DNA of 64,000 nt from Silene latifolia (lineage: Eukaryota; Streptophyta; Magnoliopsida; Caryophyllales; Caryophyllaceae). Below, piece by piece: positions 24,774 through 38,300 of the stretch (within the stretch, counting starts at the first letter, position 1; each line of letters starts with the position of its first letter). Made by a program: the position numbers and the translations under genes. The notes below the pieces were generated by a model. It searched no databases. It was not told the origin of the DNA and worked only from the letters and a program-made list of their open reading frames with translations. The DNA is taken from contig NC_133536.1 of NCBI RefSeq assembly GCF_048544455.1, positions 167,582,325 to 167,646,324 on the forward strand, read 5' to 3'.

Positions 24774-26291
24774 GATGACGCTTCCCGAGTATACAACCTT
24801 CACAAAGGCTGTCAGGGGTATCTGTTAAAGGCAGGCCCGTGACCATATCCTTTTGAGCTAATAACTCCAGTCCTCGAATATTCAAATGCCCATAGCGAAG
24901 ATGTCATAGCCAATTGTTATCTTTAATCATTGCATGTAAACTCACAATAGTTTTCGGCTGAAGATATAAAGGAAACATACGATTTTTTGTCATACTCACT
25001 TTAGTAGTTAATTTGTTATTCTTTCCTTTGATTTCACAAACCTCATTCTCAATGTTGATTTTGTGCCCTTTTTCTGTGAGTTGACCCAAACTCAATAAAT
25101 TCCAAAGTATCCCAGGTACATAGTATACATCAGCAATGGTTACATTTTTTCCAATTTTTGAGTGAATATTAATGTTTCCTTTACCTTTAACAAGAACTTT
25201 GCTTTTATTTCCAAAGCTAACTTCACCTTGAACAGATTCATCCAAACATGAGAATAATTCTTTATTCCCTGACATATGATTACTACAACCTGTATCCAGA
25301 TACCAAATATTGACGGATTCGGCATCTGGACTTTCTTTAAAGCCAAAACTAATGTTTCCTCTGGTTCTGCAATATTAGCTCATTCAGCTTGATTGTTATT
25401 CAATTTTTTTCGACATTCCGATGCATAATATCCGAACCATTTACACCTATGACACTGAACCTTTGATTTATCCCGACGTACTAATGGCGTTCGCTTGTGG
25501 TCTCCTGAAAAATTTATATCTACATTATTATCCTTTCTATAGGAAGAATTATTTCCACCTCTTCCTCGGCCACAACCTCGTCCTTGGCCACCATGATAAC
25601 CACCATGGTTTGTTACATTTGTCCTGCTTTGCAAAGCATGTTCTGAATTAGAGCTTTTTCTTCGTTGTCTCATTCGTTGTTCATGTGCCGACAACGAACC
25701 CAGCAACCTTTCAATAGATAAGGTTGATAAATCATGGGTTTCTTCAATAGCGGAAGCGACATTATCAAAGTCAGCATTCAATGAACGTATGATCTTTTGA
25801 ACTACCCTTTCATCTTTAATATCTTCTCCATTAGTCTTCATTTGATTCAAAATGAATTGTACTAAATCAAAATAAACTGAGATTGACTCAGATTCCTTCA
25901 TGCTCAATGACTCAAATTCTCCTCTCAATGTTTGCAAACGTATTTGCTTAACTCGATCATTACCTTTATAGGATTTCTGCAATATATCCCACGCCTCATG
26001 CGATGTCTCAGCCATCGATATTTTCATAAATATAGGCTCCTACACTGCCTGAAAAATGTGATACAATGCCTTTTGATCTCTTTATCTAGTATCTATCAGG
26101 GCAGCCTTGGTCTCTTGGGTTAAAACCTAAAATACTCTTTCATTAGTTTCGTCTTTAAAACCTTTCTCCACAATATTCCACAAATCTTGCGAACGAAAAA
26201 ACACTTTTAATTGGATTGACCAATTATCATAATTTTTTGTATTCAATTTTTGAAGTTGAACTTGAAATGTGGTATTTGTTCATGCTGCCAT
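24774..26291 (-). pseudogene. Copia gag, protease and start of integrase
   Basis: The frame begins near an ATG at 26291 and is broken by stops, one just after the start. Gag motifs include WDILQKSYKGND and LQTLRGEFESL. The nucleocapsid zinc knuckle is CHRCKWFGYYASEC, with Tyr where the zinc-binding His should be. The copia protease site LDTGCSNHM is at about 25265-25300. The region before integrase (GHLNIRGLELL, with paired Cys) ends at the ATCTC duplication where A inserted. Gag would build the particle and protease cut the polyprotein; this copy is inactive. Confidence 0.85.
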
Positions 26292-26324
26292 TATTTAAAT
26301 AAGAAAAGGGTATGAGCCTACGAT

Positions 26325-26337
26325 GGCTCTGATACCA
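26325..26337 (-). other. Copia primer-binding site
   Basis: The minus strand reads TGGTATCAGAGCC, complementary to the 3' end of plant initiator-Met tRNA, two bases after the 5' LTR. Confidence 0.9.
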
Positions 26338-26339
26338 AA

Positions 26340-26594
26340 TGTAGGAGTAGGAACTTGCGAATTCCAACACCAAATATAATATAAGGAATGAACGAATTAA
26401 TTGCTAGGAAAATATTTTATTATTATGTCAGACATACGTGACAATGAAATCTACAACATATTTATACTTTACATCAAATAAAAATAACCTCATATGTTTT
26501 ACTAAATAATCTGTGATTAGAATCAATTGTAAATTCACATCCATCCTATATTTCTATTAACTAAATATAGTTTATTCAAGGTTGATTTTCTTCA
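26340..26594 (-). repeat. 5' LTR of copia element
   Basis: It is 255 bp and matches the 3' LTR at 10560-10813 and the extra copy at 33176-33430. Confidence 0.9.
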
Positions 26595-27335
26595 CTATTG
26601 TGTGAACGAAGTAGGTGTGAAAATATCTATGAATACTCATTGGTATGATACACGAGAATGCATGTTGAGAGGTATCATACGATTTCTTGCATGTTTGGCT
26701 CATTAGCAAGTGTATTGATTTTGAATGGTGTCAAGTTCCGGCTTTATTGTAACTTGAGACATCCTAGGTAGGTTTAAAGAGGAGTTAAAAACTAACTTAA
26801 GAAAAGAGACATATATCTCTGTCAAGTTCCGTCTCATCATTGCTTGATCTTATATTTAATGTGTGATAAACTTAATGAGATGGGTATTAATTAGTATGAA
26901 CTTTGATAAAAAAAAAATTATTGATCATGTATGGTGTACGTATGTCAAATTGCATATGTTTTATGTTTGTTTTCATTTGATTTAATGATAGAGATTATGA
27001 TTTAAATTGTTTCCTGTTGTTAAGAACAAAGATTTGTTTTGTCCATTATGAATTATATTGTCAAAGTGTATATTTTATTTTATTAATATTTTTCTTTGTG
27101 TTTTTTTATAATCAAGCACGGATTATAATCATGTTGAGATTGATTATGTGATATCATATAATGACTATTTTTAGAGAGTACCATAGTATCTTTGACGACG
27201 GTAATACATTAGTATATATATCTTTGAAATTGTAGTAGCTATTGATATGGTTGTTTGTAGTATTTATACTATGCTTGTACACTAGTACATACATTTTGTT
27301 ATTTTCATTTATGTTCTATTATTATACGGTGTAGT
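26595..27335 (+). repeat. Segment D1, E internal DNA duplicated as D2 (33431-34168)
   Basis: D1 starts at CTATTGTGTG and is collinear with D2 to CGGTGTAGT, with roughly 3% differences by eye. Element C interrupts D1 at 27336, whereas D2 continues. Both copies follow a copia 5' LTR, so the duplicated unit is copia 5' end plus flank. No ORF was recognised. Confidence 0.85.
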
Positions 27336-28927
27336 TGATAAGAGATGTCGTCGGGTCTCCCAATCAAACACATTTATATTCTCAACAAACAACTAGTTAG
27401 TGGTAAGTCGAGGTCGATCCATGGGATGGTATGCTTTGGGTTCTAAGTCTATCTATCTCAATTTATGCTAGTGTCACAATTTGTTTGGGTTTGTGGTTGT
27501 GTTCTAGACTAATGCAAGAAATAAAGTAAAACAAGCAATAAAAGGAAGAACGTAAACAAATGATTAAAAGCACTAGGATATCATGGGTTCATACGGGATT
27601 CATGGGAGTTGATCATACAAACATGTTCACAAAGTTGCAAGCAATTAATGTTGTAGAGGAACCGAGTTGGTTTATGTCTTACAGTTCTTAGAAAGAGTAG
27701 GGTCCCGGAGCCGAATCGATTAGATTGTACAACACCTACAAGTCGATTTACTTTCCTCCTAATCACTTCTATGCATGGTCTAACAAGACTCGAGTTGATT
27801 TATATCTTACAAGTCAAGTTGAATAGATAAAAGATGGTTATAAATGCAAGGATTCATAGGCTTAACATTTCATCAAACATAACATGTGCATAGGTTAACA
27901 ATACAACAAACAAGCAATTTAATTATGGAAACATATTAGATTAAGCATGATTATTCCCCATGTTTACTTCCCTTAATTACCCACTAATCCTAGTTAACGG
28001 ACTACTCACTCATTATCATGGAAAACATGTCATTAATGGTGTCAATCATCACAACAAGTATAAACATGACAAGGAAATGAGGAAATAAACAATAAAGAGT
28101 AAAGGGTAAAAGAATAATACCAAACTTGAGATGATTCCAAATAATAAAGCAAAGAATAAAAGAAGAGAACTTGATTGATTGATGAAGGGTTGTCAATCCT
28201 CCAATAATAACCCAATAATCTTCAATTACCCAAAAGTAATAAACTTGAACAATAATTATGGAGAGATTAATGTGAAATTTGTGGAAAGATTAATGAGTAA
28301 TCTAATCTAATCTACTCCTAATCTATTCTAAGAGAATTTTCTAATGTGGAAGCTTTCTACTCTAAAAACTTGATAAGATCAATAATACAAGATGATGTAT
28401 ATATAGTGGAGCTTCATTAGGTTACCTAAGGCTAAATAAGTAATTAACTATTCTAAGTTCTAGGCAAGGAATCGCAAGTATTTCGGAGAGATGGGCATCT
28501 TTGTTGAAGACGCCGTGGTCCGCTCGTCCAAGAGGAAGGAAGCTCGGATTGTTGGCCGGAGGGACGAGCGGCCGAAGAGTCGGGATGCTCGGATTGTGGG
28601 AACCTTGGACGAGCGTCTTGGTTCGTTGGACGCTCGGATTCTTCTTCAGAATACTTCCCTTCGCTTACTCCTCAGTCTTGCAATGTTAGTCTTTAGTTCT
28701 TGTCTTTCCTTCAATATTCGTTCAACCAAAATCATCAATGTTCTTCCAAATAGGCTCAAGAGACGGGAATTTCCGCCTAATTGTCTCCTTTCCTACAAAT
28801 CAAACACAAAGCAATAGGAAGGCAAAATAGGAAGTATTTGCCGGGTAAAATGGCTATGGGACGCTATAAAAGTATGCAAAATAGGTTCAATTATGGGACT
28901 AAATGTGCGCAAATAATGTTCACATCA
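27336..28927 (-). repeat. 3' LTR of C
   Basis: The plus strand begins TGATAAGAG and ends TTCACATCA. TATATATA on the minus strand (28397-28405) is the likely TATA box. A small GACGAGCG/GACGCTCGGATT cluster lies at 28515-28640, upstream of it. A long block at 27570-27900 matches the LTRs of A and B. Confidence 0.85.
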
Positions 28928-28941
28928 AATATCCCCAAACC
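28928..28941 (-). other. Polypurine tract of C
   Basis: The minus strand reads GGTTTGGGGATATT, identical to the tract of A, directly before the LTR. Confidence 0.85.
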
Positions 28942-30982
28942 GAACCTTTACTCGTCCCGAGTAAAGAGGTGACGAAAACTAGACCTTTATTTAAACTATC
29001 CTATTAATATAACCGATATGATATAATTAGCGGGTCTCACTCCGCCCCTTCAACTCACAACAAGACAACCATGAGGTAGGATGCCTTCTTGCAAGGCAAG
29101 GTGGGGCTTGCCAAAATGGCGACACATCCAAGCATTAAAGCACACAAAATCAAGTAATGTATGCATCTACAAAAGAATAGCCACTTTCCTCATCTAAGTG
29201 GCGGAAATTATCTAAAAGATAAGCAATTCAAGGGCACACAATCCTTCATAGATATGGTTTCTTCAAACTACTAAGCCTAGAAGGATACCAATAAATCACC
29301 TCCAAGTTATGTCAAGTTAGGGTACCTTTGTCCTCAATCGTTAAATGCTTTTGTCAAGAGTAGACTCCATATGGTGTTAGAAACACTGGAGGATCGCGGA
29401 ATTCCCCTTCTTGCCTAGACAAGAAGAAGGGCCGTCCCCTCTCTACCATGCACAAAAGTGGATACGATGGAAAAGGGATCAATAGTATTTGAGTTTCATT
29501 TGGGAGTTTGCTTTGTCCTTGTTTTTCCCCCCAATTTCTTATGGCATATAACATTTGAGAACATTTTCTTTTGCCATTTCTTTTTTGATTTTTGGCATTT
29601 CAATACTTGACAATTTTTCAACTTTTGCATTCCTTTTGAGCATTTTCAAAGTCACCCCAATTAGTAACGAGGGTGCCTTATATTTGAAGCATAGGAGTTC
29701 TTATTTTTGTTACTCCTCTTTTCTTTTGATGCAATTTTGCAAACTTTTTGACATTTCATTCATTTCTTGAACTCAAATTTTTGAACAATTTTTGTGTCCA
29801 TTCCCTTTGATGACAAAATGTGGTAGAATATGGATGATAGATACATGGTTTCAAGGGTCACCTTGGAATAAACGGTAGCCAAGGGGTTATCACACCACAA
29901 GGTACTCTTGACTAGGCCTTAATCCATGGGTCAAAGGATACTAATATGACACATGATAGGGTGTTTTACAAGTATTCTAACAAGCAAAGTCTTAAGAAGA
30001 AAAAGCATCTACTATGGCCTATGTACACTTGTCATGATTCCCAAATAGACGGTTTCGCAAAATTTTTCTAACATGCAAACTACGTGCCATGATGCAACTA
30101 ACATTTATACATCCTAATGCATATGCTTCTACCAACTAGTATGCCAAATAATCTAAATGCAAGTTCTAGATTCACATTCTTTATACCGCATCAATCAAAA
30201 TAAAGCCACATAGTCATTAACATAAAGAGGAAAAAGGAGATTGGAAAGATCATACCATGCGGTCTTTAATATCCTCATGTCTCGGATGTGGCGTAGTCGA
30301 TCAATGTGAAAAAGGATGGACAAACACAATGTATACAAAACAATATATACAAGACTACACTACAAAGGAAATGAACATGTTTTTGGATTTTTGCAATGTT
30401 TCAAATTTTTATGGTTTTTATGTTTAATGAAATAAAAAGACATGTTTTTGTATTTTTCAAAAAATTTAATTTTTATCATTTTTGGAATTTAAATTTCTAT
30501 CCCCCACTTTATTGTGGACATTGTCCTCAATGTACATGCAGGAGTAGGAATGAAAAGGAAATACATGTTTTTGTATTTTTGAATAAATGCAATTATATGA
30601 ATGAATGCATGCTCTAACTAAATGCAATTCTATATGACATATATAATAAATGAATGCAATCTAAACTATATTATATGATGCATGTTTTCTAGTAAACTAT
30701 GGTCACCTATGATCAAACCTCCCCAAACCGATTTAAACACTATCTCTAGTGTAGAAAGAAATAGGATTGGTCATTAGTGACTATGCATGAATTCTAATCT
30801 ATATGCACTAACTATGTGAGATATATCATAATGTAAACTATACTATATGAACTAACTAATGTAAATGCACTATGACATAAAATACAAATGCAAGTGAAGG
30901 CTAAACTAAATGCAATGCACTATACAAAAGAGAGAGGGAGAGAAAAGTATCATACAAATGGAGGTGATGAGGTAGGCATCTT
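28942..30982 (-). other. Conserved 3' non-coding region of C
   Basis: The first 1.6 kb is collinear and about 90% identical by eye with 15148-16680 of A. The part near 30550-30980 is more variable, AT-rich and without ORFs. Confidence 0.75.
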
Positions 30983-32476
30983 TCACTCGTCAGCATCATC
31001 CTGGGGGTAGCCATACCGGCTAGAACTTCCTCCTTGGTCATACCCTCCTCCTTGACCAGAGTATCCTCCACCTTGGCCATCAAAGTTCCCGGCTTGGTTC
31101 CCTTGGTTAGGGAACAAAAGGTGTGGTTGGGCCCAAGAAGGCCGAGGGCCATTAGGGTCGATATACCCTTGTTGTGCCATTTGGTAATATTGAGGATAAA
31201 GGGTCATATAGTTATCGACCCTCCCTTCATGCACCCCAAGGTCAACTCTATTCATAAGAGCCATCAAATCATTCACATTTGGAGCATTGGGCACTTGTGG
31301 TGTGAATGTCGTGTGAGGAAAGGGGTAAGGTGGGATTGGTACATAGGAGGGTGGGGCACTAGCCCTTACCGGTGTCCCTCGAGGTTGTTGAGGATGGCGT
31401 GGCATATTTTCTCTTTGAGGTGGGTTGCCATGGATTTGGATGTCGAGAAGGTAGCTCGGCCTAGGCGAATATGGACTCAACCTCGGGTCGGTACCGGGTA
31501 TATTGCACCCCGAATGAATAATGGAGAAGCACCCTTTTGTGAACCATTCTACACTCCCGCCTTAGGTGTAGGCACACCACCGGTGGTGGTTGAAGACGGC
31601 GTCCTCATCAATCAAAGTACTACCCTCAATAGGGGCATAAGTCCCACGGGTGTTGAACCAGGGGCAAAGGAAGTTAGCCAAAATAGTAATTAGACCTCCC
31701 ATCACGAAGGTCTTGAGTTGGGTGTTCCCTTGAGAGAAGTCATATAACCTTGTAAGCATCTCAAGGGGTGTATTGAAGTTGTATCGGCTCATCCCCCGAA
31801 AATTTAGATAAGATTCAAGGAATGTTAAATCAATGAGAGTGCACCTATCTTGTTCATACCTCCCATTGATGGTGCCGGCTACAAAACGTTCGGTGATCCG
31901 AATCACCGGGTGTTGGATAGCAAAGGTATAGCATTGTTTTTGGTGAATGAAATCCCTCCCGGAAATAGCCTTCGAAAGTAGGTCCACATCGAAATCGGCG
32001 GGTTTGTTGGTATTGTCGGTTGGTACAACAAGACCGAAAATATGAGCAAATTGGTCAAGTGTGAGGCTATGGTCTAGGTTTCACAACTGGAACTCCATAC
32101 TGACGTTGGTTCGAGTGTTCGTGACAATACGGAGGCTACTCAAAAATTTCAGGGTGAGACTAAGGTATGTCTCCTCATGGGCATGGAATAGTTTCCCAAT
32201 CCCCAATCCATCAAAGAACATTTCGGTTTGGTACCTTATCCCAAGGACGTCTAACACCTTAGTATCAATAAACTGAGTGGGTTCATAGTGCTTACCTAGC
32301 AACTTGATGAACTTGGTACAGTGGTCATCGGATGTGAAGAGTACCTTCGGGAAGTACTCAAGTTGCTCTATCCCTCCTCTTATCACTGGACGGAAGTTTC
32401 TTGGCGGCATCCTTTCTTGAGGGGATGAAGAAGATGAGCCCTTGCGTTTCTTAGCGGCGGATTCAATAAGTTTATA
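30983..32476 (-). pseudogene. Third ORF of C, two stops, fused to copia gag
   Basis: One frame runs through this segment with stops near 32081 and 31562. Blocks shared with A and B include LTLKFLSSLR, AISGRDF, LTFLESYLNF and GGLITILANF. The N-terminal side has a basic KKRKGSSSSS run. The C-terminal third is rich in Pro, Gly and Gln and ends in a short acidic DDADE. At 32476 the frame continues without a break into copia gag sequence, forming a chimeric ORF (start at 32686). No membrane segment is visible. Confidence 0.8.
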
Positions 32477-33430
32477 TTCTGAATTATAGCTTTTTCCTCG
32501 TTGTCTCATTCTTTGTTCATGTGCCGACAACGAACCCAACAACCTTTCAATAGATAAGGTTGATAAATCATGGGTTTCTTCAATAGCGGAAGCAACATTA
32601 TCAAAGTCAGCATTCAATGAACGTATGATCTTTTGAACTACCCTTTCATCTTTAATATCTTCTCCATTAGTCTTCATTTGATTCAAAATGGATTGTACTC
32701 AATCAAAATAAACTGAGATTGACTCAGATTCCTTCATGCTCAATGACTCGAATTCTCCTCTCAATGTTTGCAAACGTATTTGCTTAACTCGATCATTACC
32801 TTTGTAGGATTTCTGCAATATATCCCACGCCTCATGCGATGTCTCAGCCATCGATATTTTCATAAATATAGGCTCCTTCACTGCCTGAAAAATGTGATAC
32901 AATGCCTTTTGATCTCTTTATCTAGTATCTATCAGGGCAGCCTTGGTCTCTTGCGTTAAAGCCTAAAATACTCTTTCATTAGTTTCTTCTTTAAAACCTT
33001 TCTCCACAATAATCCACAAATCTTGCGAACGAAAAAACACTTTTAATTGGATTGACCAATTATCATAATTTTTTGTATTTAATTTTGGATGGTGAACTTG
33101 AAATGTGGTACTTGTTGATGCTGCCATTATTTAAATAAGAAAAGGGTATGAGCCTACGATGGCTCTAATACCAAATGTAGGAGTAGGAACTTGCGAATTC
33201 CAACACCAAATATAATATAAGGAATGAGAGAATTAATTGCTAGGAAAATATTTTATTATTATGTCAGACATACGTGACAATGAAATCTACAACATATTTA
33301 TACTTTAAATCAAATAAAAATAACCTCATATGTTTTACTAAATAATCTGTGATTAGAATCAATTGCAAATTCACATCCATCCTATATTTCTATTAACTAA
33401 ATATAGTTTATTCAAGGTTGATTTTCTTCA
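32477..33430 (-). mobile_element. Second copy of copia gag 5' part and 5' LTR
   Basis: It repeats 25650-26594 with the same gag motifs and an LTR at 33176-33430. The primer site has one change (TGGTATTAGAGCC). It has gag stops shared with the first copy, for example the one after the ERVF motif, which argues for duplication of an already decayed copy rather than a separate insertion. Confidence 0.85.
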
Positions 33431-34168
33431 CTATTGTGTGTACGAAGTAGGTGTGAATATATCTACGAATACTCATTGGTATGATACACGAGAATACATG
33501 TTGAGCGGTATCATACGATTTCTTGCATGTATGGCTCATTAGCAAGTGTATTGATTTTGAATGGTGTTAAGTTCCGGCTTTATTGTAACTTGACACATCC
33601 TAGGTAGATTTAAAGAGGAGTTAAAAACTAACTTGAGAAAAGACACATATATCTCTTTCAAGTTCTGTCTCATCATTGCTTGATCTTATATTTAATGTGT
33701 GATAAACTTAATGAGATGGGTATTAATTAGTATGAACTTTGATAAAAAAAAAAAATATTGATCATGTATGGTGTACGTATGTCAAATTGCTTATGTTTTA
33801 TGTTTGTTGTCATCTTATTTAATGATAGAGATTATGATTTAAATTGTTTCCTGTTGTTAAGAACAAAGATTTGTTTTGTCCATTATGAATTATATTGTCA
33901 AAGTGTATATTTTATTTTATTAATATTTTTCTTTGTGTTTTTTGATAATCAAGCACGGATTATAATCATGATGAGATTGATTATGTGATATCATATAATG
34001 ACTATGTTTAAAGAGTACCATAGTATCTTTGACGACGGTAATACATTAGTATATCTTTGAAATTGTATTAGCTATTGATATGGTTGTTTGTAGTATTTAT
34101 ACTATGCTTGTACACTAGTACATACATTTTGTTATTTTCATTTATGTTCTATTATTATACGGTGTAGT
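33431..34168 (+). repeat. Segment D2, copy of D1
   Basis: It is collinear with 26595-27335. It reads on past the point where C interrupts D1, and so represents the uninterrupted E sequence. Confidence 0.85.
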
Positions 34169-35194
34169 ATAATAAATATTATGAGATTATGGAGTCATGG
34201 TGATTTAGCCATGTAGAAGGTAAATGAACTATATTGAGTGTACAACAATTGACAAGTCCGGTAATAGAGTTGTCATTTGTTGTATGATTAATGACGAGAC
34301 GATCTTTGATATAAAACAAAGATGATTTATATTTAAAAAGGTTGTTCTGTCATTGTGTTCTTCTATGAAGGACAATGTGGGAGAGGTAATATGATCCTTG
34401 GCATTAGGATCAGAGTGAGAGTATGATTATTACTCTCTGGTTAATACCCCCAAGGGTCGAGTATGACGCATATCCAATAGTAAAAGTGGAGTCATGACTC
34501 GGGTTTTCACAAGGTCTTCAATATTGCAGTTTGACAAGTTATGTAAGTATACTAGTATAGCTAGTACTCATCTTTGGCAAGCTACTAGGCAAGTGTGAAA
34601 ATGTATAATGTAAATCATGAATTATGGTTTGTCATGTGTCTGTTTTCTTTGGTGTTTTTGAAGAAAGATTGTATACAAATGGTAGTGTATTATTGCTTGG
34701 GGAATATTCCATTAATATATGGGTTTCAAAGAAGCTAATTTTGCATTACAAAGTCGACATCGGAGTAGGAATTCGTAGTGATAAATATAGCCGTAAAGAG
34801 GCTAAAAGAAATTAATCTAAGGGTATCATTTCTGATAATAAATGAGATTAAGTTAACCCATATTTTTATAAGGATGTTACTATGGCTAAGTTTATGAACA
34901 GTCAAGTAAATTATGGTGATGACTGCACCAAGACGTTATTAAAACGTGGTATATAAACTATCAAAATGGGATGATATTGGTTGTTTTGTGAGATCTCACT
35001 TTTAAATGATCACTTTGCATAAGGGTCAATTAAGGACTTGGTTATAAAGTCGGTTAACGGGATGTGACTAAAACTTTTATAAATCCTTGGCGATAGGATA
35101 TCCAATTCCCCTCTAATACAATGTTAGAGATTGAATTCAATGTGGAAGGCCTATTGTTAAGAGATTGAAGCACACGATAATTTATATCCCGAGG
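34169..35194. other. Internal DNA of E, no gene recognised
   Basis: AT-rich sequence without a frame above about 65 codons and without recognisable gag or pol motifs. It ends at the L1 target duplication. Confidence 0.5.
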
Positions 35195-35362
35195 TGTGTG
35201 CTTAGACTTTTTTGGTGGAAATGTGAGTTTCATTAATATCAGTATCTCCTGAAAAGAGACAACCCTCATACAAACAACCATTTGCGTTAATACTCAGACA
35301 AGAGCATTAACAGACTGAACTATGACGCATCCTAGGCTTACTGACCACATACAAAAGCATCA

Positions 35363-38300
35363 CTACATAAGCCCTAGCTTAATACACCATACTTTATCAG
35401 ACATTTTAAGACAACCTAGCAATAACCCTTGCAACCTTAGTTTACAATCAGCCTGAATATCCTTCAGTACCTGCCTTGGGTGGATTATATAACCATCAAC
35501 TCTACAAACATTCCTACTGTGCCACACCCTATATTGAACTGCATTACTTAGGGCACAAATCAACAATCTCTGGAACCCTGATAACTTCCTCATCCTCAGA
35601 TCAGCATTGCCAACCAGAGCAGTACCCTGCATATTCAGCCATTCAGCCAGCAAACTATAGCATCTGGTAGTATAAGTACAGTCAAAGAACATATGGGAAT
35701 GATTCTCATCCGCGGCACCAAAAATATAACAAGCCTGATTAGTAGCAATGCCCATTTTACACAGCCTGTCAAGAGTTAAAAGTCTTCCTTGCTTAATTAG
35801 CCAAAGAATAAAGATATGTTTGGGAATGTTGAACTTGTTCCAAACTTCAGTGTACCAAGAGATCTTGCCAGAAACAGAAGGAGTCAGCCAATTATAACCA
35901 CTCTCAATAGTATAATCAGCATCTCCCCCCAACCATTTGTCATTGAAAAAACCACATAGCATCTTGTCTTTTACTGCACAAATTTTCCTCCACGACCAAG
36001 AGCTGTAACTAGTAGGAGAATAATGCAAAATAGAAGTCCCCTTCAGGTAAATATTATCTACCCATTTAATCCACAAAAGATCTTTTTTAGAGACTAGCCA
36101 CCACACCAATTTCCCAATAGCAGCAATATTCCATATATGACTATCAACCAGACCAAGGCCACCATCCTTCCTCTTTTTACATAAGAAATTCCAAGACACC
36201 AAAGGAGCCTTAGAATAAGCATCAGTCCCTTCCCATAAAAAGTTCCTACACAATGCTCTGATTCTATCCATCACTCCAGCAGGCAAAATGAACAACTGAG
36301 ACCAATAGTTATGGATAGTAGACAGTACAGACCTCACCAAAACCAACCTGCCTGTATAAGAAATTTTCCTGGCATTCCAACCCCTGATCCTTGCTATCAT
36401 CTTCTCAACTATAACATTGCAATCCAATTTAGATAGTCTTTTATGGGAAATCTTAACACCCAAATACTTAAAAGGAATAGAACCCTTAGTAAACCCAGTA
36501 TAGGCCAGGATCTTAGTAGCAAGGGAAGGCTCAATACCATTAAAAATAATGTCAGACTTCTCAGCACTAATCTGAAGTCCAGAGGCAGCAGAGAAGCACT
36601 TAAAAACTTCCATAATTGAGAAAATAGATCTCAAATCCCCTTTGCAAAAAATTAATAGGTCATCAGCAAAGATTAGATGCACCAACTTAAGGTTCTTACA
36701 GAGAGGATGGAAATGAAATCCAGGATAACTGCACACCTCATCAAGTAACCTACTTAAATATTCCATGCACAAAGTAAAAAGCAAGGGGGAGATAGGATCC
36801 CCTTGTCTCAGACCTCGCTTACCTTTGAAATAACCATGAGGTTGACCATTAAGTACAATGGAATAAGTAGGGGTAGTGATGCATTCCATGATTAAGGCAA
36901 TGATCTTAGGAGGGAAGTTAAGACTCTTCAACATTTGTTCAATAAAAACCCACTCAATAGAATCATAGGCCTTCTTGAGATCAATCTTCATCATACAACG
37001 AGGAGAAACACTCTTCCTGGTATAGAGCCTCACCAAATCTTGGCTGATAAGAATATTACCTAGAATACTCCTACCTTGAATAAAAGCAGATTGTGCAGGA
37101 TTGATGATCTGAGTGAGGCAACCAGAAATACGAGCACAAAGCATCTTGGAAATAATCTTATAGACCAAATTACAACAAGCAATTGGTCTAAATTGAGTTA
37201 CATTCACAGGCTGATCCACCTTAGGAATTAACACCAAATTAGTAGCATTGATTTGTCTCAACAGATGGCCATTCTGGAAAAAGTCTTGGATAGCATGAAC
37301 CAGCTTACTTTTAACAATATCCCAGCTCTGTTTAAAGAAACAGCTAGTAAAACCATCAGGGCCAGGGCTTTTGTCATCAGGAATAGCAAAAAGAGCATGT
37401 TTAATATCATTTGCTGAAGGTATACTGCACATAGCATCCCACTCAATCTCAGAGATCTGTTTCCCTTTAGTCACTATCCTCTTATAGAACCCATTAGTAT
37501 CAACATTAGTCCCCAGTAAAGAGATGTAGTAATTAACAAAAGCATTAAGGATAGCCTCTGGTTCATTACACACCTCTCCCTGATTATTTTCAATTTTAAA
37601 AACCTTATTGTGATACTGTCTTTGCTTAATGGCCTGATGGAACATAGCAGTGTTGGCATCACCATCCTTCACCCAAGCACACTTAGCTTTCTGCTTCAAA
37701 TAACTTTCCTTAGCTGTTTTCAACATCATGTAACTCTCCCTAGTCTGGGCCTTAATATCCATAAGAATACAATTAGTAGGATCCTTATGAAGTTTCTCTT
37801 GATAATCCAGGAGCAGATGATAGGCAAAATCAGCATTAGTCTCAACATCAGAGAAAAGACATTTATTCAACTTCTTCAATGCAGGCTTAAGATCTTTTAA
37901 ATGCTTCACAAGTTGGAACATAGGAGTCCCATCAATGACATCACCCCACCTCTGCTGCACAATCTCCTTAAACTCCTTAACATGACACCACATATTAAAA
38001 AACTTGATTGGCTTCTTCTTAAGGATTCTGACTTTCCCACACTCAATAATGCAAGGACAATGATCAAAATCCCTCTCAGGCAGGTAATGAGCATAGTAAT
38101 CAGGGTTCAAAGCAAACCAAGCATCATTGATGAGCACTCTATCAATTCTACTAAAGACTCTAGTACTACTAGGCTGTTTGTTAGTCCAAGTATAAAAAGC
38201 CCCAATAGCTTTAATATCCTGCAAATCACAATTCTGGGCAGTATGATAGAAAGGAGCCATTTCAGAATCTCTAACAATACCCCCAATCCTCTCATTAGAA

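Larger units (their letters stand above)
10560..26594 (-). mobile_element. Ty1/copia element in E, interrupted by A
   Basis: LTRs of 254-255 bp lie at 10560-10813 and 26340-26594, with ends TGTAGGAG...CTTCA on the plus strand. On the minus strand the primer site TGGTATCAGAGCC (26325-26337), typical of initiator-Met tRNA, follows the 5' LTR. A polypurine tract TTTGAGGGGGAG precedes the 3' LTR. The domain order on the minus strand is gag, protease, integrase, reverse transcriptase, RNase H, which is the copia order. Several stops and frameshifts make it defective. Flanks ATATT and CTATT agree at four of five positions. Confidence 0.9.
27336..32476 (-). mobile_element. Partial Athila-type element C
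   Basis: It consists of a complete 3' LTR (27336-28927), polypurine tract, conserved 3' non-coding region and third ORF. It then stops abruptly at about 32476, where copia gag sequence begins. Pol, gag and the 5' LTR are absent, and no second TSD can be found. It is closest to A and B in LTR and 3' non-coding DNA. Confidence 0.85.

Noticed and set aside
32477..33430. A second independent copia insertion
   Set aside because: It shares decay mutations and the same flanking DNA (D2 equals D1) with the first copy, so it is a duplication.
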